Part shown: in pieces, positions 17,493-26,170 of the stretch
Numbering within the stretch: position 1 is the stretch's first letter
How the letters are laid out: every line of letters starts with the position of its first letter
Origin: a virus
Reading direction: 5' to 3' (one strand)
IMG/VR virus record: IMGVR_UViG_3300036791_000419
Coordinates: 1-40,082 of that record
Length of the DNA: 40,082 bases
Notes under the pieces: generated by a model
Told to the model about the DNA's origin: nothing
The model's input: only the letters and a program-made list of their open reading frames with translations
Databases searched by the model: none
Position numbers and translations under genes: made by a program

Positions 17493-19963
17493 GCATATCC
17501 GTCTGCGTGCAAGGCCTGGTTGACGAGGGCAAGATCACCAAGGGCCAGGCCGACGAGGCCGAGCGCGCCTACAACGCGCACTATCATGCGCTCAAAGGCC
17601 AGATGGGCTCGAGCGCGGCGGCGACGCTGGCGAGCGAGCGCGCGATCGCCGAAATGAAAGCCAAATTGACGCGCAAGAAATTGCTCGCGGCGCTGACGAT
17701 CCAGAAGCGCCAGGAGATCGCCGGCCACCTCGACAGCTATAACAAGGGCGCCGCGGCCAGGGACGGCAAGCCGATCGATCCGCGCAGCGGGCCGGCGCTG
17801 TTCAGCGGCGATGATCGCGCGACCTATTCCAATATCGCCGACCGGCGCGAAGCGATCGAGCGCCGCGCCTTTGCCGGGATGCATGCGCTGCTCGAGAAGT
17901 TCTCGAGCTCGACGCTCGGCTTTGCCCGCAACAAGGCGAAGCTCGATAATGTCGGGCGCGAGGCGTTTGGCCAGCACACCGGCGACAGGTCCGCGCAAGA
18001 GCTCAACGACGCCTGGCAGCAGTCTGCCGAATATCTGCGCCAGCGGCGCAACGCGGCCGGCGGCGATACCGGCAAGATCGAGCATTGGGGCCTGCCCGTC
18101 GATCACAACAGCCGCGCGATCCGCAACGCCGGGTTCGATGCCTGGAAGAAATCGATCAACGACAACGCCGATCGCGCGACGATGATCGATCGCAACACCG
18201 GCCAGCCGTTCACCGACGAAGCCTGGAATGCGATGCTCAAGACCGAATTCGACAAGATCCGCTCCGAAGGCTGGTCCGAGCGCGAACCAGGGAGCCAGGC
18301 CGGCAAGGGGATGCTGGCCAACCAGCGCGCCGAAGAACGGTTTTTCAAATGGAAGAGCTATGACCATTGGAAGGCCTACAACGACGAATTCGGCAGAGGC
18401 AACGCCTACGATGCGATGACCGCGCATGTCCGCGGCATGGCGCACGATATCGCGCAGATGGAGATCCTCGGGCCCAATCCCCCGGCCACGGTCCAGTGGA
18501 TCAAGGACACGCTCGAGAAATCCGCGCGCACCGACACGGCGCCGGGCTCCAAGGCCGTCGATCGTGCCAATGCGGCGAACGCCAAGATCGATCGGATTAT
18601 GAACGAATATACGGGCGCCTCGCGGCGCGTCGAAAACCGCGCGCTGGCCAATATCGGCTCGGGCGTGCGAAGCTGGCAGACCGCGGCCAAGCTCGGCGGC
18701 GCGACGCTGGCGACGCCGGCCGACCTTGCCTATCAGTTCTCGACGCGCAAGTTCAACGGCCTGCCGGCGGCGAATATGCTCTGGCAATATGCGCGGCTCC
18801 TCGCCTCGCGCGGCACGCAGCAGGAAAGGGTGCGCGCCGGCCTGATGGCGCGGCGCTGGATCAGCCATACCGGCGGCCAGTCGCGCTATCTCGATCATGC
18901 GTTTTCGGGCGAGTTCTCCAAGCGCCTGGCCGAAGGGGTGGTCCGCGGCTCGGCTTTGGCGCGCGTGACCGATGCCGGGCACCAGGCGTTTGGCGAATCG
19001 TTTTTGGGCGCCTTGACCGACAATTCGGTGCACACCTGGGACAAGCTCGATCCGGCGTTCCAGCGCATGTTTGAACGCTATGGCATGGGCGCAAAGGAAT
19101 GGGAGCAGATCCGCAAGACGCCGCTCGAGATGAACGGCGGCGTGCCGTGGATCTTCCCGACCAATGTGGAAAACCATGCGCTCGGCGATCGCTTGCTCGA
19201 GATGATCTCGCGCGAATCTATTCATGCGGTGCCCGAGCCCGACCTGGCGACCAAGGCGGCCCTCAGCAGTGTCGGCCGGCCGGGCACGGTCGCCGGCGAA
19301 ACGGTCAAGTCGGGAGTGCTGTTCAAGGGCTTCGGGGTTGGCGCCGCGGCGATGCAGGCGCACCGCATTGCCGTCGAGGCCGCGCGCTCGCCGACCAGCG
19401 CCGCCAAATATGCGGGCGGGCTCCTGATGGGCTCGACGCTGATGGGCGCGCTCAGTCTGATGCTCAACGATGTGATTAAGAGCGGCAAGGATCCGCGCGC
19501 GGCCGGCGCCAAACCGTTCACCGATCCCAAGACCGGCAAGCTCTCGCTCAACCCTGGCTTTTGGGGCGCGGCGATGGCGCAGGGTGGCGGGTTCGGCGCG
19601 CTCGGCGACCTGCTCAAGAGCGCCGAAGGGCGCGCTGGCAACTTTGCCGAATCGATCGCCGGGCCGATCATGGGCGACATTGGCCGCACGCTCGAGCTCT
19701 ATGGCTCGAAAAACCCGGCCGGCGATGCGCTCAGGCTCGCGCGCAGCGAAATTCCAGGGGGAACGCTGTGGTACACGCGGCTCGCGTTCGATCGGATGCT
19801 CGCCGATCAGATCCAGCAGCACATCGATCCGCATTACAACCGATCGTGGAAGCGGATGCAGAAAGCGGCGCGCGACGAGGGCACCGATTACTGGTGGCGG
19901 CCGGGTAAAACGGCGCCCGATCGCGCGCCCAAATTCAGCAATGTGACGCGGGGAGACCGCTAA
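17489..19963 (+). CDS. Large internal/ejection virion protein, 824 aa
   Basis: ATG 17489 overlaps the previous stop (ATGA), and there is strong GGAGG upstream. Mostly helical and charged in the first 600 residues. From about residue 620 there is a Gly/Ala hydrophobic block (YAGGLLMGSTLMGALSLMLN) followed by GKDPRAAG, then FWGAAMAQGGGFGALGDLL. This block recurs near the C-terminus of the last internal or polyvalent-type protein of many podoviruses and may insert into the host membrane. The gene sits between the lytic core protein and the tail fibre, so I infer an ejected protein sharing the gp16 role, split from it here. Confidence 0.65.
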   Translation: MSISVCVQGLVDEGKITKGQADEAERAYNAHYHALKGQMGSSAAATLASERAIAEMKAKLTRKKLLAALTIQKRQEIAGHLDSYNKGAAARDGKPIDPRSGPALFSGDDRATYSNIADRREAIERRAFAGMHALLEKFSSSTLGFARNKAKLDNVGREAFGQHTGDRSAQELNDAWQQSAEYLRQRRNAAGGDTGKIEHWGLPVDHNSRAIRNAGFDAWKKSINDNADRATMIDRNTGQPFTDEAWNAMLKTEFDKIRSEGWSEREPGSQAGKGMLANQRAEERFFKWKSYDHWKAYNDEFGRGNAYDAMTAHVRGMAHDIAQMEILGPNPPATVQWIKDTLEKSARTDTAPGSKAVDRANAANAKIDRIMNEYTGASRRVENRALANIGSGVRSWQTAAKLGGATLATPADLAYQFSTRKFNGLPAANMLWQYARLLASRGTQQERVRAGLMARRWISHTGGQSRYLDHAFSGEFSKRLAEGVVRGSALARVTDAGHQAFGESFLGALTDNSVHTWDKLDPAFQRMFERYGMGAKEWEQIRKTPLEMNGGVPWIFPTNVENHALGDRLLEMISRESIHAVPEPDLATKAALSSVGRPGTVAGETVKSGVLFKGFGVGAAAMQAHRIAVEAARSPTSAAKYAGGLLMGSTLMGALSLMLNDVIKSGKDPRAAGAKPFTDPKTGKLSLNPGFWGAAMAQGGGFGALGDLLKSAEGRAGNFAESIAGPIMGDIGRTLELYGSKNPAGDALRLARSEIPGGTLWYTRLAFDRMLADQIQQHIDPHYNRSWKRMQKAARDEGTDYWWRPGKTAPDRAPKFSNVTRGDR

Positions 19964-22278
19964 TGACCGTCGCCAGCCAACCCATATCCGTCAACTACAC
20001 CGAGGACGGGACGACGCTCGCGTTTCCGATCCCATTTCGGTTCTTGGCGCCGACCGACATTTGGGCCGATCGCATCACGCCGGCCGGCGCCCAAACCAAT
20101 CTCGTCTATGGCACCGACTACACGGTGAGCGGCGGCGGCGCGGCCGCCACCGGCACCTTGACGCTGGTGGCCACGGTCGCGGGTGACACACTGTCGATCT
20201 GGCGCTCGACGCCGCGCGTGCAGCCGGTTGATTATCAGACCAACGATCGCTTTCCGGCCGACACCGCCGAGACCGCGCTCGATCGCGACATGCTGATCGA
20301 GCAGGAACAGGACGAAGCGATTAATAAAGCGATCAACATTGGCGTCGGCCATGCCGACCATGCCGATACGGCCGACTATGCGACCAATGCCGGCACTGCG
20401 ACCAACGCCACCAATGCGACCAATGCCACCAATGCGACCAATGCCACCAATGCGACGAACGCCGGACACGCAAGCAATGCCGACACTGCGACCAATGCCG
20501 GGCACGCGACCAATGCGGACAAATGGACGAGCCCGCGCAACCTGACCTATACCGGCGATGTGACGGGCGCGATCAATGGGCTCGACGGCAGCGCCAACCA
20601 GACGACGCCGCTGGTGCTGGCCGTCGATCGGGTGCGGATCAGCGATACCAAGACAATCGGCGGCTCGGCCTCGGCGAACCTGTGGCCACGGCTTGCCGGC
20701 GACGGCCGGCTCGATGCCAGCCTGGTCAACATTCCGGCCGCGATCAACTATCACGGAACCATCGACGTGACGCAGCCGCCGCCGGCAAACGCCGTGGTCG
20801 GCGATATGTGGATTGCCGCAGCAACCGGCACGATGAACGCCGGATGGCAGGGGCTTGGCGGGCAGACCGCGCAGGCTGGCGATCGGCTGATTCTCTCGGC
20901 CTCGGGCATCTGGCAGCTCGTGCCGGGCACGACTGACACCTCGCAGTTCGTCAAGAAAACCGGCGACACGATGACGGGCGGCCTCAACGTGCCGAGTCTG
21001 CGTGGCGGCACAGGCAGCGCGATCGACATTTCGGCGGGCCTGACGTTCAGCACCGATGGCGCGGCGATCGCGCTGCGCCAGGTCGGCAATGCGTTCAACC
21101 CTTACGGTATGGAATTTTATACCGGCGGCGCCGAGCGGATGCGGATTGACACGACCGGCAACATCGGTGTGGGCACGACGACCCCGGTCGCGGGCTTCGA
21201 CATGCGGCACGGCTCGATCCACGTTTCGGACGCCGCCTATCTGTTGACGCGGATGAACGGCGCGAGCGACACCGCGACGATCCGCGCTGGCATCCAGTTC
21301 GACGGCACCGGGCAAACACTTCAGTTTGCGACGGCAAACGCGATCCGCATGAGCCTCGATAGCGCGGGCAATCTCGGCCTCGGGACCAATGCCCCGGTTG
21401 CGCATATCGACGTGCGCGGCGGCTCGATCCATGTCTCCGACGCCGCAACCTTGTTCACCCGGATGAACGGCGCGAGCGACACCGCGACGATCCGCGCCGG
21501 CATCAGCTTTGACGGCGCCGGCCAGACGCTCAATTTCTACACGGCGGCCACGCTGCGCGGGACATTTCAGGCCAATGGCAAATTTCGCTGCGTGAACACG
21601 ATCGACTGCATCCCATCTAGCGGCGGTGCCGTGCAGTTCGTTCCAGGCGACGCCACGCATACGGGTTATGTGAACTTTCTCGGAGCTGATCTCACCAACA
21701 AAGGTTATATCGGGTACTTAGATTTTACAGGGAGCGGATATAATATAGCCTATAACAACGACACGGCCGGCGGACACGTCTTTAATAATGGCGTGTATCT
21801 AGGCAACTATAATTCGACACTTACCGGACGCCTTACGGTCCTGGAGACTGCCGCTATCGCCGTGCAGACCTGGACGACGAACGGCGATTACAATGCCGGC
21901 GTGTTCAATCGACTAGGGACAACCGTAGGAACCATCTGGTGTACGGCGGCGGGGACGCAATATGGGTCGCTCTCCGATATTCGCCTCAAGACCAATATCG
22001 CCGATGCGCGCGCTTCGGGCGACGTGATCGACAAGCTGCGCGTGCGGCAATTCGACTGGAAGGATGGCGGCGAGCATGTCGCCTTCGGCCTGATCGCGCA
22101 AGAAGCGGCGGAGCATTTCCCTGATGCGGTGATACCGCCGAATCCACTCGACGACGATGACGACGCGAACGCGAATCCTTGGATGATTGACAATTCCAAG
22201 CTCGTTCCCCTGCTGTTGCAGGAAATCCAATCGCTGCGCGGCCGGCTCGCCAAGCTCGAAATGCGGCAAACCCCCTGA
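19963..22278 (+). CDS. Tail fibre with T7-type N-terminus and S74 chaperone C-terminus
   Basis: 771 aa. Residues 1-125 match the T7 gp17 attachment domain (IPFRFLAPTDIWADRI, YGTDYTVSGGG, then an R.TP..Q motif and FPADTAETALDRDM). Residues about 140-190 are a run of (A/N)ATN repeats that would form a shaft. Residues about 392-531 are two copies of a 70-residue unit. Near residue 670 the LSDIRLKTNI motif marks a peptidase S74 intramolecular chaperone, which trimerises the fibre and then cuts itself off at the Ser. The C-terminal helix SLRGRLAKLEMR fits a coiled coil. The part around 21660-21840 is much richer in A/T than the rest and looks acquired. Host recognition is the expected role. Confidence 0.87.
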   Translation: MTVASQPISVNYTEDGTTLAFPIPFRFLAPTDIWADRITPAGAQTNLVYGTDYTVSGGGAAATGTLTLVATVAGDTLSIWRSTPRVQPVDYQTNDRFPADTAETALDRDMLIEQEQDEAINKAINIGVGHADHADTADYATNAGTATNATNATNATNATNATNATNAGHASNADTATNAGHATNADKWTSPRNLTYTGDVTGAINGLDGSANQTTPLVLAVDRVRISDTKTIGGSASANLWPRLAGDGRLDASLVNIPAAINYHGTIDVTQPPPANAVVGDMWIAAATGTMNAGWQGLGGQTAQAGDRLILSASGIWQLVPGTTDTSQFVKKTGDTMTGGLNVPSLRGGTGSAIDISAGLTFSTDGAAIALRQVGNAFNPYGMEFYTGGAERMRIDTTGNIGVGTTTPVAGFDMRHGSIHVSDAAYLLTRMNGASDTATIRAGIQFDGTGQTLQFATANAIRMSLDSAGNLGLGTNAPVAHIDVRGGSIHVSDAATLFTRMNGASDTATIRAGISFDGAGQTLNFYTAATLRGTFQANGKFRCVNTIDCIPSSGGAVQFVPGDATHTGYVNFLGADLTNKGYIGYLDFTGSGYNIAYNNDTAGGHVFNNGVYLGNYNSTLTGRLTVLETAAIAVQTWTTNGDYNAGVFNRLGTTVGTIWCTAAGTQYGSLSDIRLKTNIADARASGDVIDKLRVRQFDWKDGGEHVAFGLIAQEAAEHFPDAVIPPNPLDDDDDANANPWMIDNSKLVPLLLQEIQSLRGRLAKLEMRQTP
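20380..20522 (+). repeat. Short tandem repeat (gcgaccaatgccaccaat units) in tail-fibre shaft
   Basis: Nine-base units of the type rCsAAyGCs encode successive Ala-Thr-Asn triplets, with occasional Gly-His or Asp. The 18-base unit gcgaccaatgccaccaat is repeated almost exactly three times at about 20416-20460. Such arrays change length by slippage and would lengthen or shorten the fibre shaft. Confidence 0.8.
21136..21555 (+). repeat. Tandem duplication of a 210-bp unit in the tail fibre
   Basis: Copy A (21136-21345) and copy B (21346-21555) are in frame and exactly 210 bases apart. Both encode a D..GN.G.GT..PV..D.R.GSIHVSDAA core followed by TRMNGASDTATIRAGI. The stretch around 21250-21287 is identical to 21460-21497, while flanking codons have diverged. 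This is an in-frame domain duplication in the fibre body. Confidence 0.88.
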
Positions 22279-22290
22279 AAGGAGACAATC

Positions 22291-22551
22291 ATGCCCGGTC
22301 CCCACTGGCCCGATAATTCGCTCGGCGCCGCCTTCCATGCGTTCGCGATCGTCCCATCGGACACCGTTGCCCTCGGCGTGCAAACCAAGGGGATCTATAT
22401 TGGCACCACCGGCGATCTGACGCTCAAGTGCCATGATTCGGCGGTCGACGTTGTGTTCAAGACCGTGCCGGCGGGCACGGTCCTGCATGTCAATGCGCAA
22501 TTCGTCCGCGCCGCCGGCACCACCGCGGCCAATCTCGTCGGGCTCGCGTGA
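22291..22551 (+). CDS. Spike base protein, Rcc01079-like family, 86 aa
   Basis: Starts at ATG 22291 behind GAAAGGAGAC. The product shows the family pattern of a 'PsDt.dl' start (AIVPSDTVALGVQTKGIYIG), a GDLTLK strand, and VPAGTVLHVNAQFVRAAGTT near the C-terminus, ending in a short hydrophobic strand. The namesake is the spike base protein of the Rhodobacter gene transfer agent; homologues are common in alphaproteobacterial phages and carry host-binding spikes or fibres. Here it lies between the tail fibre and a large propeller protein and is coupled to the latter (stop TGA overlaps ATG 22551), so it may seat that protein on the virion. Confidence 0.65.
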   Translation: MPGPHWPDNSLGAAFHAFAIVPSDTVALGVQTKGIYIGTTGDLTLKCHDSAVDVVFKTVPAGTVLHVNAQFVRAAGTTAANLVGLA

Positions 22552-24929
22552 TGGCGCAGACCTTCACCGTCGCCGCGATCACCTACGAAAACGGGGTGAT
22601 GACCGTCACGATCGAGGACGCGATTCCGCCTGATCCTGGGCCCGATCCCGGCCCCGATCCTGGCCCCGAGCCCGAACCCGGCGACGAGATCCAGGCGAAT
22701 CTGCCCGTCTATGGCGGCGGCTTTGTCACCGGCTTTAGCCAGGACAAGCTCGGCACGACGCGCACCGGCCATTGCGATACCTATGGCGGCTACGTCTGGC
22801 GGCCCGGCGACAGCGAACAGCAACAGATTCTCACTAGGAGCAAGCTCGGCCATCTGACCAGCGACGGGCGCTACGATGTCGAATTCGATGGCAGCGGTTT
22901 CTATGCTCTGGCTTGCGCGCCGAGCGATGGGCGGATCGGCTATGGCGTGGTTTGGGGGAAGATCTTCGGCACCCAGGGCAATTGGGAGCCCGGCAGCTTC
23001 TACGCCTGCCCGATGCCCGCGCAGGTCGCGCTCGCCCAGGGCGGCCGGCGGTGGCAGCCGCGCGCCGATGGCCGCGGGATCGCGCTCGCCAATACGGGCG
23101 CGCAACGGTTGTGGAACGACAAGATCGCGATCAGTCCTTTCGATCCGCTGCAAGCCTTGATCGGCTTTCAGGGCGGAAGCGGCGCCTATGCGACGCGCGA
23201 CGGGTTTAGGACCGAGCCTCAACGGATCGTCGGGGTTGCCGCGCCGCTGCCCTATGGCGGCACGGTGTCGCCGCTCTTGGTTGCGGCCGATCCGAGCAAT
23301 CCCGAGCGGTGGGCGATCCTCAGCCAAGGCGCCGGCGTCTATGTGTCAGAGAACGGCGTCGATGGCGATTACCAGCTGACCGACTGCCCGAACATGCCGA
23401 TGAACGGCGGCCACATGATGATCGATGCGGGCGGCCATGTGTTTGTCGTCGGCCTCGAATCCAGCCTCGACAATGTGCGGCGCTTTGAGGGCGGCGAGTG
23501 GATCAATGAGCAAACGGGCATCGCCAAGGCCTGGCATTGCATCGCGGTCAACCCGTCGAACCTGGCTGAAAAGATCCTGATGAGCCTCGAGAGCTTCACG
23601 ACGATGACGCCGGCCGGCTATGGCGGAGAGTGGCAGCACGACACGCAATTTCCCTGGTGGCCCTACACCTCGACCTATCGCGCCGAAGTGGTCAAATGGC
23701 TCGAGGGCGATGCGATCCAACTCTACGCCTCGAAACTCGCCTTCGACAATGCCGACAACACGCGGGTTATCCTCAGCCATGGTACCGGCATGGCCGGATC
23801 GGACATGACTGCGCTCGTTTCGTGGTTCGGGCCATGGTCGTGGCAAGACTGCTCGCAGGGCATTACGCAGATGGTCACGCAGCAAGGGCTATGGTGGCCG
23901 AGCAAGCGCCGGCTCGTCACCGCCTGGGATAAGGGATGGTATCAACTCGACGATCAGGTGAGCTCGCCGACAACCCATTACCCGCAAGGCGTCGGCTTCA
24001 CGGCCGGATGGGACTGCGACCGGAAGGATTCGTTCGGGGTCGTGCTCGCGAACTGGCAGGGGCAGGATTCGCGGCTGACCCATGACGAGGGAGATACCTG
24101 GGAAGCCTTGGCGCCGCACCCGGACGGCTATTCGATTGGTGGCTGCATCGCCGCGTTTGACGACAAGCAATTGCTGTGGACCCCGGCCAACAACGGGCGC
24201 GCCGTCTATTCGCTCGAGGGCGGTAAGTCGTGGGTGATCCTCGATCTCGGTGGCCTGTTGCCGCCGGCGGGCCAGGAATCGGGATGGAGCTTCGCCTACT
24301 ATTTCAAGAAACATATCGCGGCGGCCTCGCGGATGACGCCGGGCCTCGGCCTCCTCTGGAACTATGGGCCGAGCGCAATCCCCGAACTGCAAGGGCTATG
24401 GCGCACGCGCGCCGGTCCGGCCGGCCAATGGCAGCACTGTTTCCGCGGTGCGCCGCAGGACAACGGTGCGGGCACTTGGTGGGGGCAGTGGTCCTATCAT
24501 TGCCGGCTCGAGGAAGTGCCAGGACAAGCCGGCTATTGGCTGTTCTGCGCGGGCGCCGATCAGCCGGTGCCGCTCTGCGCCACGCGCGACGACGGCGATA
24601 GCTTCGGGCCGGTGGAAACGCGCGTCGATGGCGTGGCCGCGCAGATTTTCAATTGCGCCGCCTATGGTTTCGGCAAGAATCCGGCGAGCTTGGTCCTGCC
24701 CGCGATCCGCTATTGGGGCACGGTCAACGATGCGACCGGCCTGTTTGAAACGCTCGACGATTTCGCCAATAGCCGGCTCGTGACGAGCTGCATCGATGAC
24801 ACGCTCGATTCGATCACCAGCATCATGGGCAACCCGGCCGCGGTCGGCGAATGGATCTATGGGACGAGCGGCTCGGGATGGCGGTGCAGCCGATTGCCCG
24901 TTCCCGCGAGCCGGCCGCGCGGCCGATAG
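22551..24929 (+). CDS. Asp-box beta-propeller virion protein (putative receptor-binding or glycan-active spike)
   Basis: 792 aa from ATG 22551. The first 35 residues form a small strand region, then a linker of repeated Pro-Asp-Pro-Gly (PDPGPDPGPDPG) leads into a large beta domain. At least three Asp-box-like turns are visible: THDEGDTW, SLEGGKSW and TRDDGDSF, with related turns such as TRDGFRTE. Asp boxes sit on blade hairpins of sialidase-like and GH74-like propellers. The domain is rich in Trp and Gly (for example WWPYTSTYR and WNYGPSAIPELQGLW), as in sugar-binding propellers. Catalytic residues are not assigned. Location after the tail fibre and spike base supports a surface-attachment or capsule-degrading role. 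Confidence 0.68.
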   Translation: MAQTFTVAAITYENGVMTVTIEDAIPPDPGPDPGPDPGPEPEPGDEIQANLPVYGGGFVTGFSQDKLGTTRTGHCDTYGGYVWRPGDSEQQQILTRSKLGHLTSDGRYDVEFDGSGFYALACAPSDGRIGYGVVWGKIFGTQGNWEPGSFYACPMPAQVALAQGGRRWQPRADGRGIALANTGAQRLWNDKIAISPFDPLQALIGFQGGSGAYATRDGFRTEPQRIVGVAAPLPYGGTVSPLLVAADPSNPERWAILSQGAGVYVSENGVDGDYQLTDCPNMPMNGGHMMIDAGGHVFVVGLESSLDNVRRFEGGEWINEQTGIAKAWHCIAVNPSNLAEKILMSLESFTTMTPAGYGGEWQHDTQFPWWPYTSTYRAEVVKWLEGDAIQLYASKLAFDNADNTRVILSHGTGMAGSDMTALVSWFGPWSWQDCSQGITQMVTQQGLWWPSKRRLVTAWDKGWYQLDDQVSSPTTHYPQGVGFTAGWDCDRKDSFGVVLANWQGQDSRLTHDEGDTWEALAPHPDGYSIGGCIAAFDDKQLLWTPANNGRAVYSLEGGKSWVILDLGGLLPPAGQESGWSFAYYFKKHIAAASRMTPGLGLLWNYGPSAIPELQGLWRTRAGPAGQWQHCFRGAPQDNGAGTWWGQWSYHCRLEEVPGQAGYWLFCAGADQPVPLCATRDDGDSFGPVETRVDGVAAQIFNCAAYGFGKNPASLVLPAIRYWGTVNDATGLFETLDDFANSRLVTSCIDDTLDSITSIMGNPAAVGEWIYGTSGSGWRCSRLPVPASRPRGR

Positions 24930-24939
24930 GAGGAAAGCG

Positions 24940-25095
24940 ATGCTCGTTACCCTGCTTCTCGCGGTCGTGATCCTCGCGCTGATCCTCTACGTGCTGCAAT
25001 TGCTGCCGCTCGACGGAGCGATCACGCGCATCCTGCAAATCCTGGTGATTATCGTGGTCGCGTTCTATCTGCTCGAGCGCTTCGGGGCCGTGTGA
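24940..25095 (+). CDS. Small two-TM membrane protein, Thivi_2564-like (possible holin)
   Basis: 51 aa, ATG 24940 preceded by TAGGAGGAAAG. Two hydrophobic helices (about residues 2-21 and 29-45) flank a short turn with LLPLDGAITRIL, the motif of the small Thivi_2564-type membrane proteins. Its place after the virion genes and before a lipoprotein is the usual lysis-gene site, so it may act as a holin. Nothing in the sequence proves that. Its stop overlaps the next ATG. Confidence 0.6.
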   Translation: MLVTLLLAVVILALILYVLQLLPLDGAITRILQILVIIVVAFYLLERFGAV

Positions 25096-25370
25096 TGGAC
25101 AAGTGCGCGCTCGTGGCGCTCGCGCTCGAGCTCGCAGGCTGCACCTCGACGATCCAGATCCCCGGCGAACCGCGCGCGGCGCTTGTGCAACCGCGCTGCC
25201 TCCTGTTCTGCCGCTCGAGCGTCGCCGTCATCAATTACCCGCTGGCGGCCGGCGGCGCGCAAAGCGTGACGGCCAATCCGACGATCACGATCACGCAGGG
25301 CAAAGCCAACGCGCTAGCGGGCGGGAAGCAGGAGCGGCAGCGCGAGCGCCAGCGGGATCGCGGCCAATAG
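25095..25370 (+). CDS. Small lipoprotein, 91 aa (spanin-like position)
   Basis: ATG 25095 overlaps the previous stop. The N-terminal region is a short hydrophobic signal ending in a lipobox, LELAGC (Cys16), so the mature protein should be lipid-anchored in the envelope. The body is short, with two more Cys residues (RCLLFC) and a Thr/Ala-rich strand, and it ends in a basic Arg/Gln tail (KQERQRERQRDRGQ). It would suit an outer-membrane spanin or a superinfection-exclusion lipoprotein; neither can be decided. It overlaps the 3' end of the convergent 60-aa gene by 57 bases. Confidence 0.55.
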   Translation: MDKCALVALALELAGCTSTIQIPGEPRAALVQPRCLLFCRSSVAVINYPLAAGGAQSVTANPTITITQGKANALAGGKQERQRERQRDRGQ

Positions 25371-25496
25371 ACCGGCCTTCTGGATCCGCTGCGTCGCGTC
25401 GCACGACAGCCAAAGCCAGCGGTTTTGCACGAGGCGCGGCAGGCCGAACAGGCAGAACGGGAGCCAGAGCGCGCCGGCGATGTACAGCAGGGTCAT
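25314..25496 (-). CDS. Small membrane protein coupled to replication gene, 60 aa
   Basis: The ATG overlaps the stop of the RepL-like gene (ATGA), so the two are a translational pair. The product has an N-terminal hydrophobic helix (LLYIAGALWLPFCLFGL), a basic and Trp-rich centre (RLVQNRWLWLSC) and a C-terminal Leu/Ala/Pro hydrophobic helix: two membrane segments in 60 residues. Function is unknown. It may be a plasmid accessory membrane protein or take part in lysis or exclusion. It converges on the lipoprotein gene and overlaps its end. Confidence 0.6.
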   Translation of the reverse strand: MTLLYIAGALWLPFCLFGLPRLVQNRWLWLSCDATQRIQKAGLLAAIPLALALPLLLPAR

Positions 25497-26101
25497 TCGG
25501 AATTGTCTCCCTCGGGCAGCAGCGGCAGCTGCGCCTGGTCGGTCGGCAGTCGGCGCGCGCCTTTGCGGCGATAGGCTTTCATCACCACCATGCGATCGCC
25601 GTTGAACATGAAACGCACGTTGATGAAATACAGATCGGCCGCGGGCGAGCGGAACAGGAATTCTTTTTCGAGCAACTCGTTGAGGCCGCGATAAAATGTC
25701 GAGCGCGAGAGATCGGGCAGATGTTTCGTGGCGATATAGTGGTTGAGCATCACCGTATCGCGATCCTTGCCGGCGGCGCCGCTCATTTGATTGAACACAA
25801 ATTCAAACACGGTAAGCCCGGCCTTGGTCAACTGCCCATGCTGCTTGACCCCGGCGAAGTAGATCTTGACGAATTGCTCGCTATCCACCTCCTCCTCGGT
25901 GATAAAGCCGAACGTGCCTTCGGCGAGCACCTCGCCCGTATCGGGCGCGATCATCATCGCCTGCTTGCCGTTCGCCTTTGACGTTGAGCGCATGGCTACG
26001 GGGAAGCGCCCGACGATCGACGGGTTTTCGTCATAGATCGGAAAACCGCGCCGCTTCGGCAATTCGAGCACCTTCTCGGATTTTTGAGTCTTTCGTCCCA
26101 T
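25493..26101 (-). CDS. RepL-like plasmid replication initiator
   Basis: 202 aa from the ATG at 26101, with AGGGCAG upstream; a TTG at 26164 would add 21 residues without a ribosome site. The layout resembles RepL-type initiators. It has a TGEV motif near the N-terminus and a helical block starting FVKIYFAGVKQHGQLTKAG. A winged-helix core follows (LSRSTFYRGLNELLEKEF) with a YFINVRFMFNGDR motif, the 'Yf.Np..f.GdR' signature. A basic tail ends the protein. RepL proteins open or nick their origin and recruit host replication. Directly upstream lie 21-bp-spaced iterons, an A/T patch and DnaA-box-like repeats. The initiator is separate from the parA operon and is transcribed toward the structural genes. 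Confidence 0.7.
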   Translation of the reverse strand: MGRKTQKSEKVLELPKRRGFPIYDENPSIVGRFPVAMRSTSKANGKQAMMIAPDTGEVLAEGTFGFITEEEVDSEQFVKIYFAGVKQHGQLTKAGLTVFEFVFNQMSGAAGKDRDTVMLNHYIATKHLPDLSRSTFYRGLNELLEKEFLFRSPAADLYFINVRFMFNGDRMVVMKAYRRKGARRLPTDQAQLPLLPEGDNSE

Positions 26102-26170
26102 TTTCTGCCCTAAATCTTGGATCGAGCGTGTCAACTGGATGGAACTGCATTCCCAATTATGCAAGGATTT

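Noticed and set aside
17072-19834. A 920-aa open frame antisense to the ejection-protein genes
   Set aside because: Crosses two real genes on the other strand; composition is typical of an antisense shadow.
20380-20522. Possible CRISPR-like array
   Set aside because: The repeats are 9- or 18-base coding units in frame for Ala-Thr-Asn with no spacers; they encode the fibre shaft.
19960-21660. A 566-aa open frame antisense to the tail fibre
   Set aside because: Its Gly/Ile repeats simply mirror the Ala-Thr-Asn repeats of the fibre shaft.
19963-24929. Diversity-generating retroelement acting on the tail fibre or propeller
   Set aside because: No reverse transcriptase gene or template/variable repeat pair was seen, although some Bbp19-bearing podoviruses have one.
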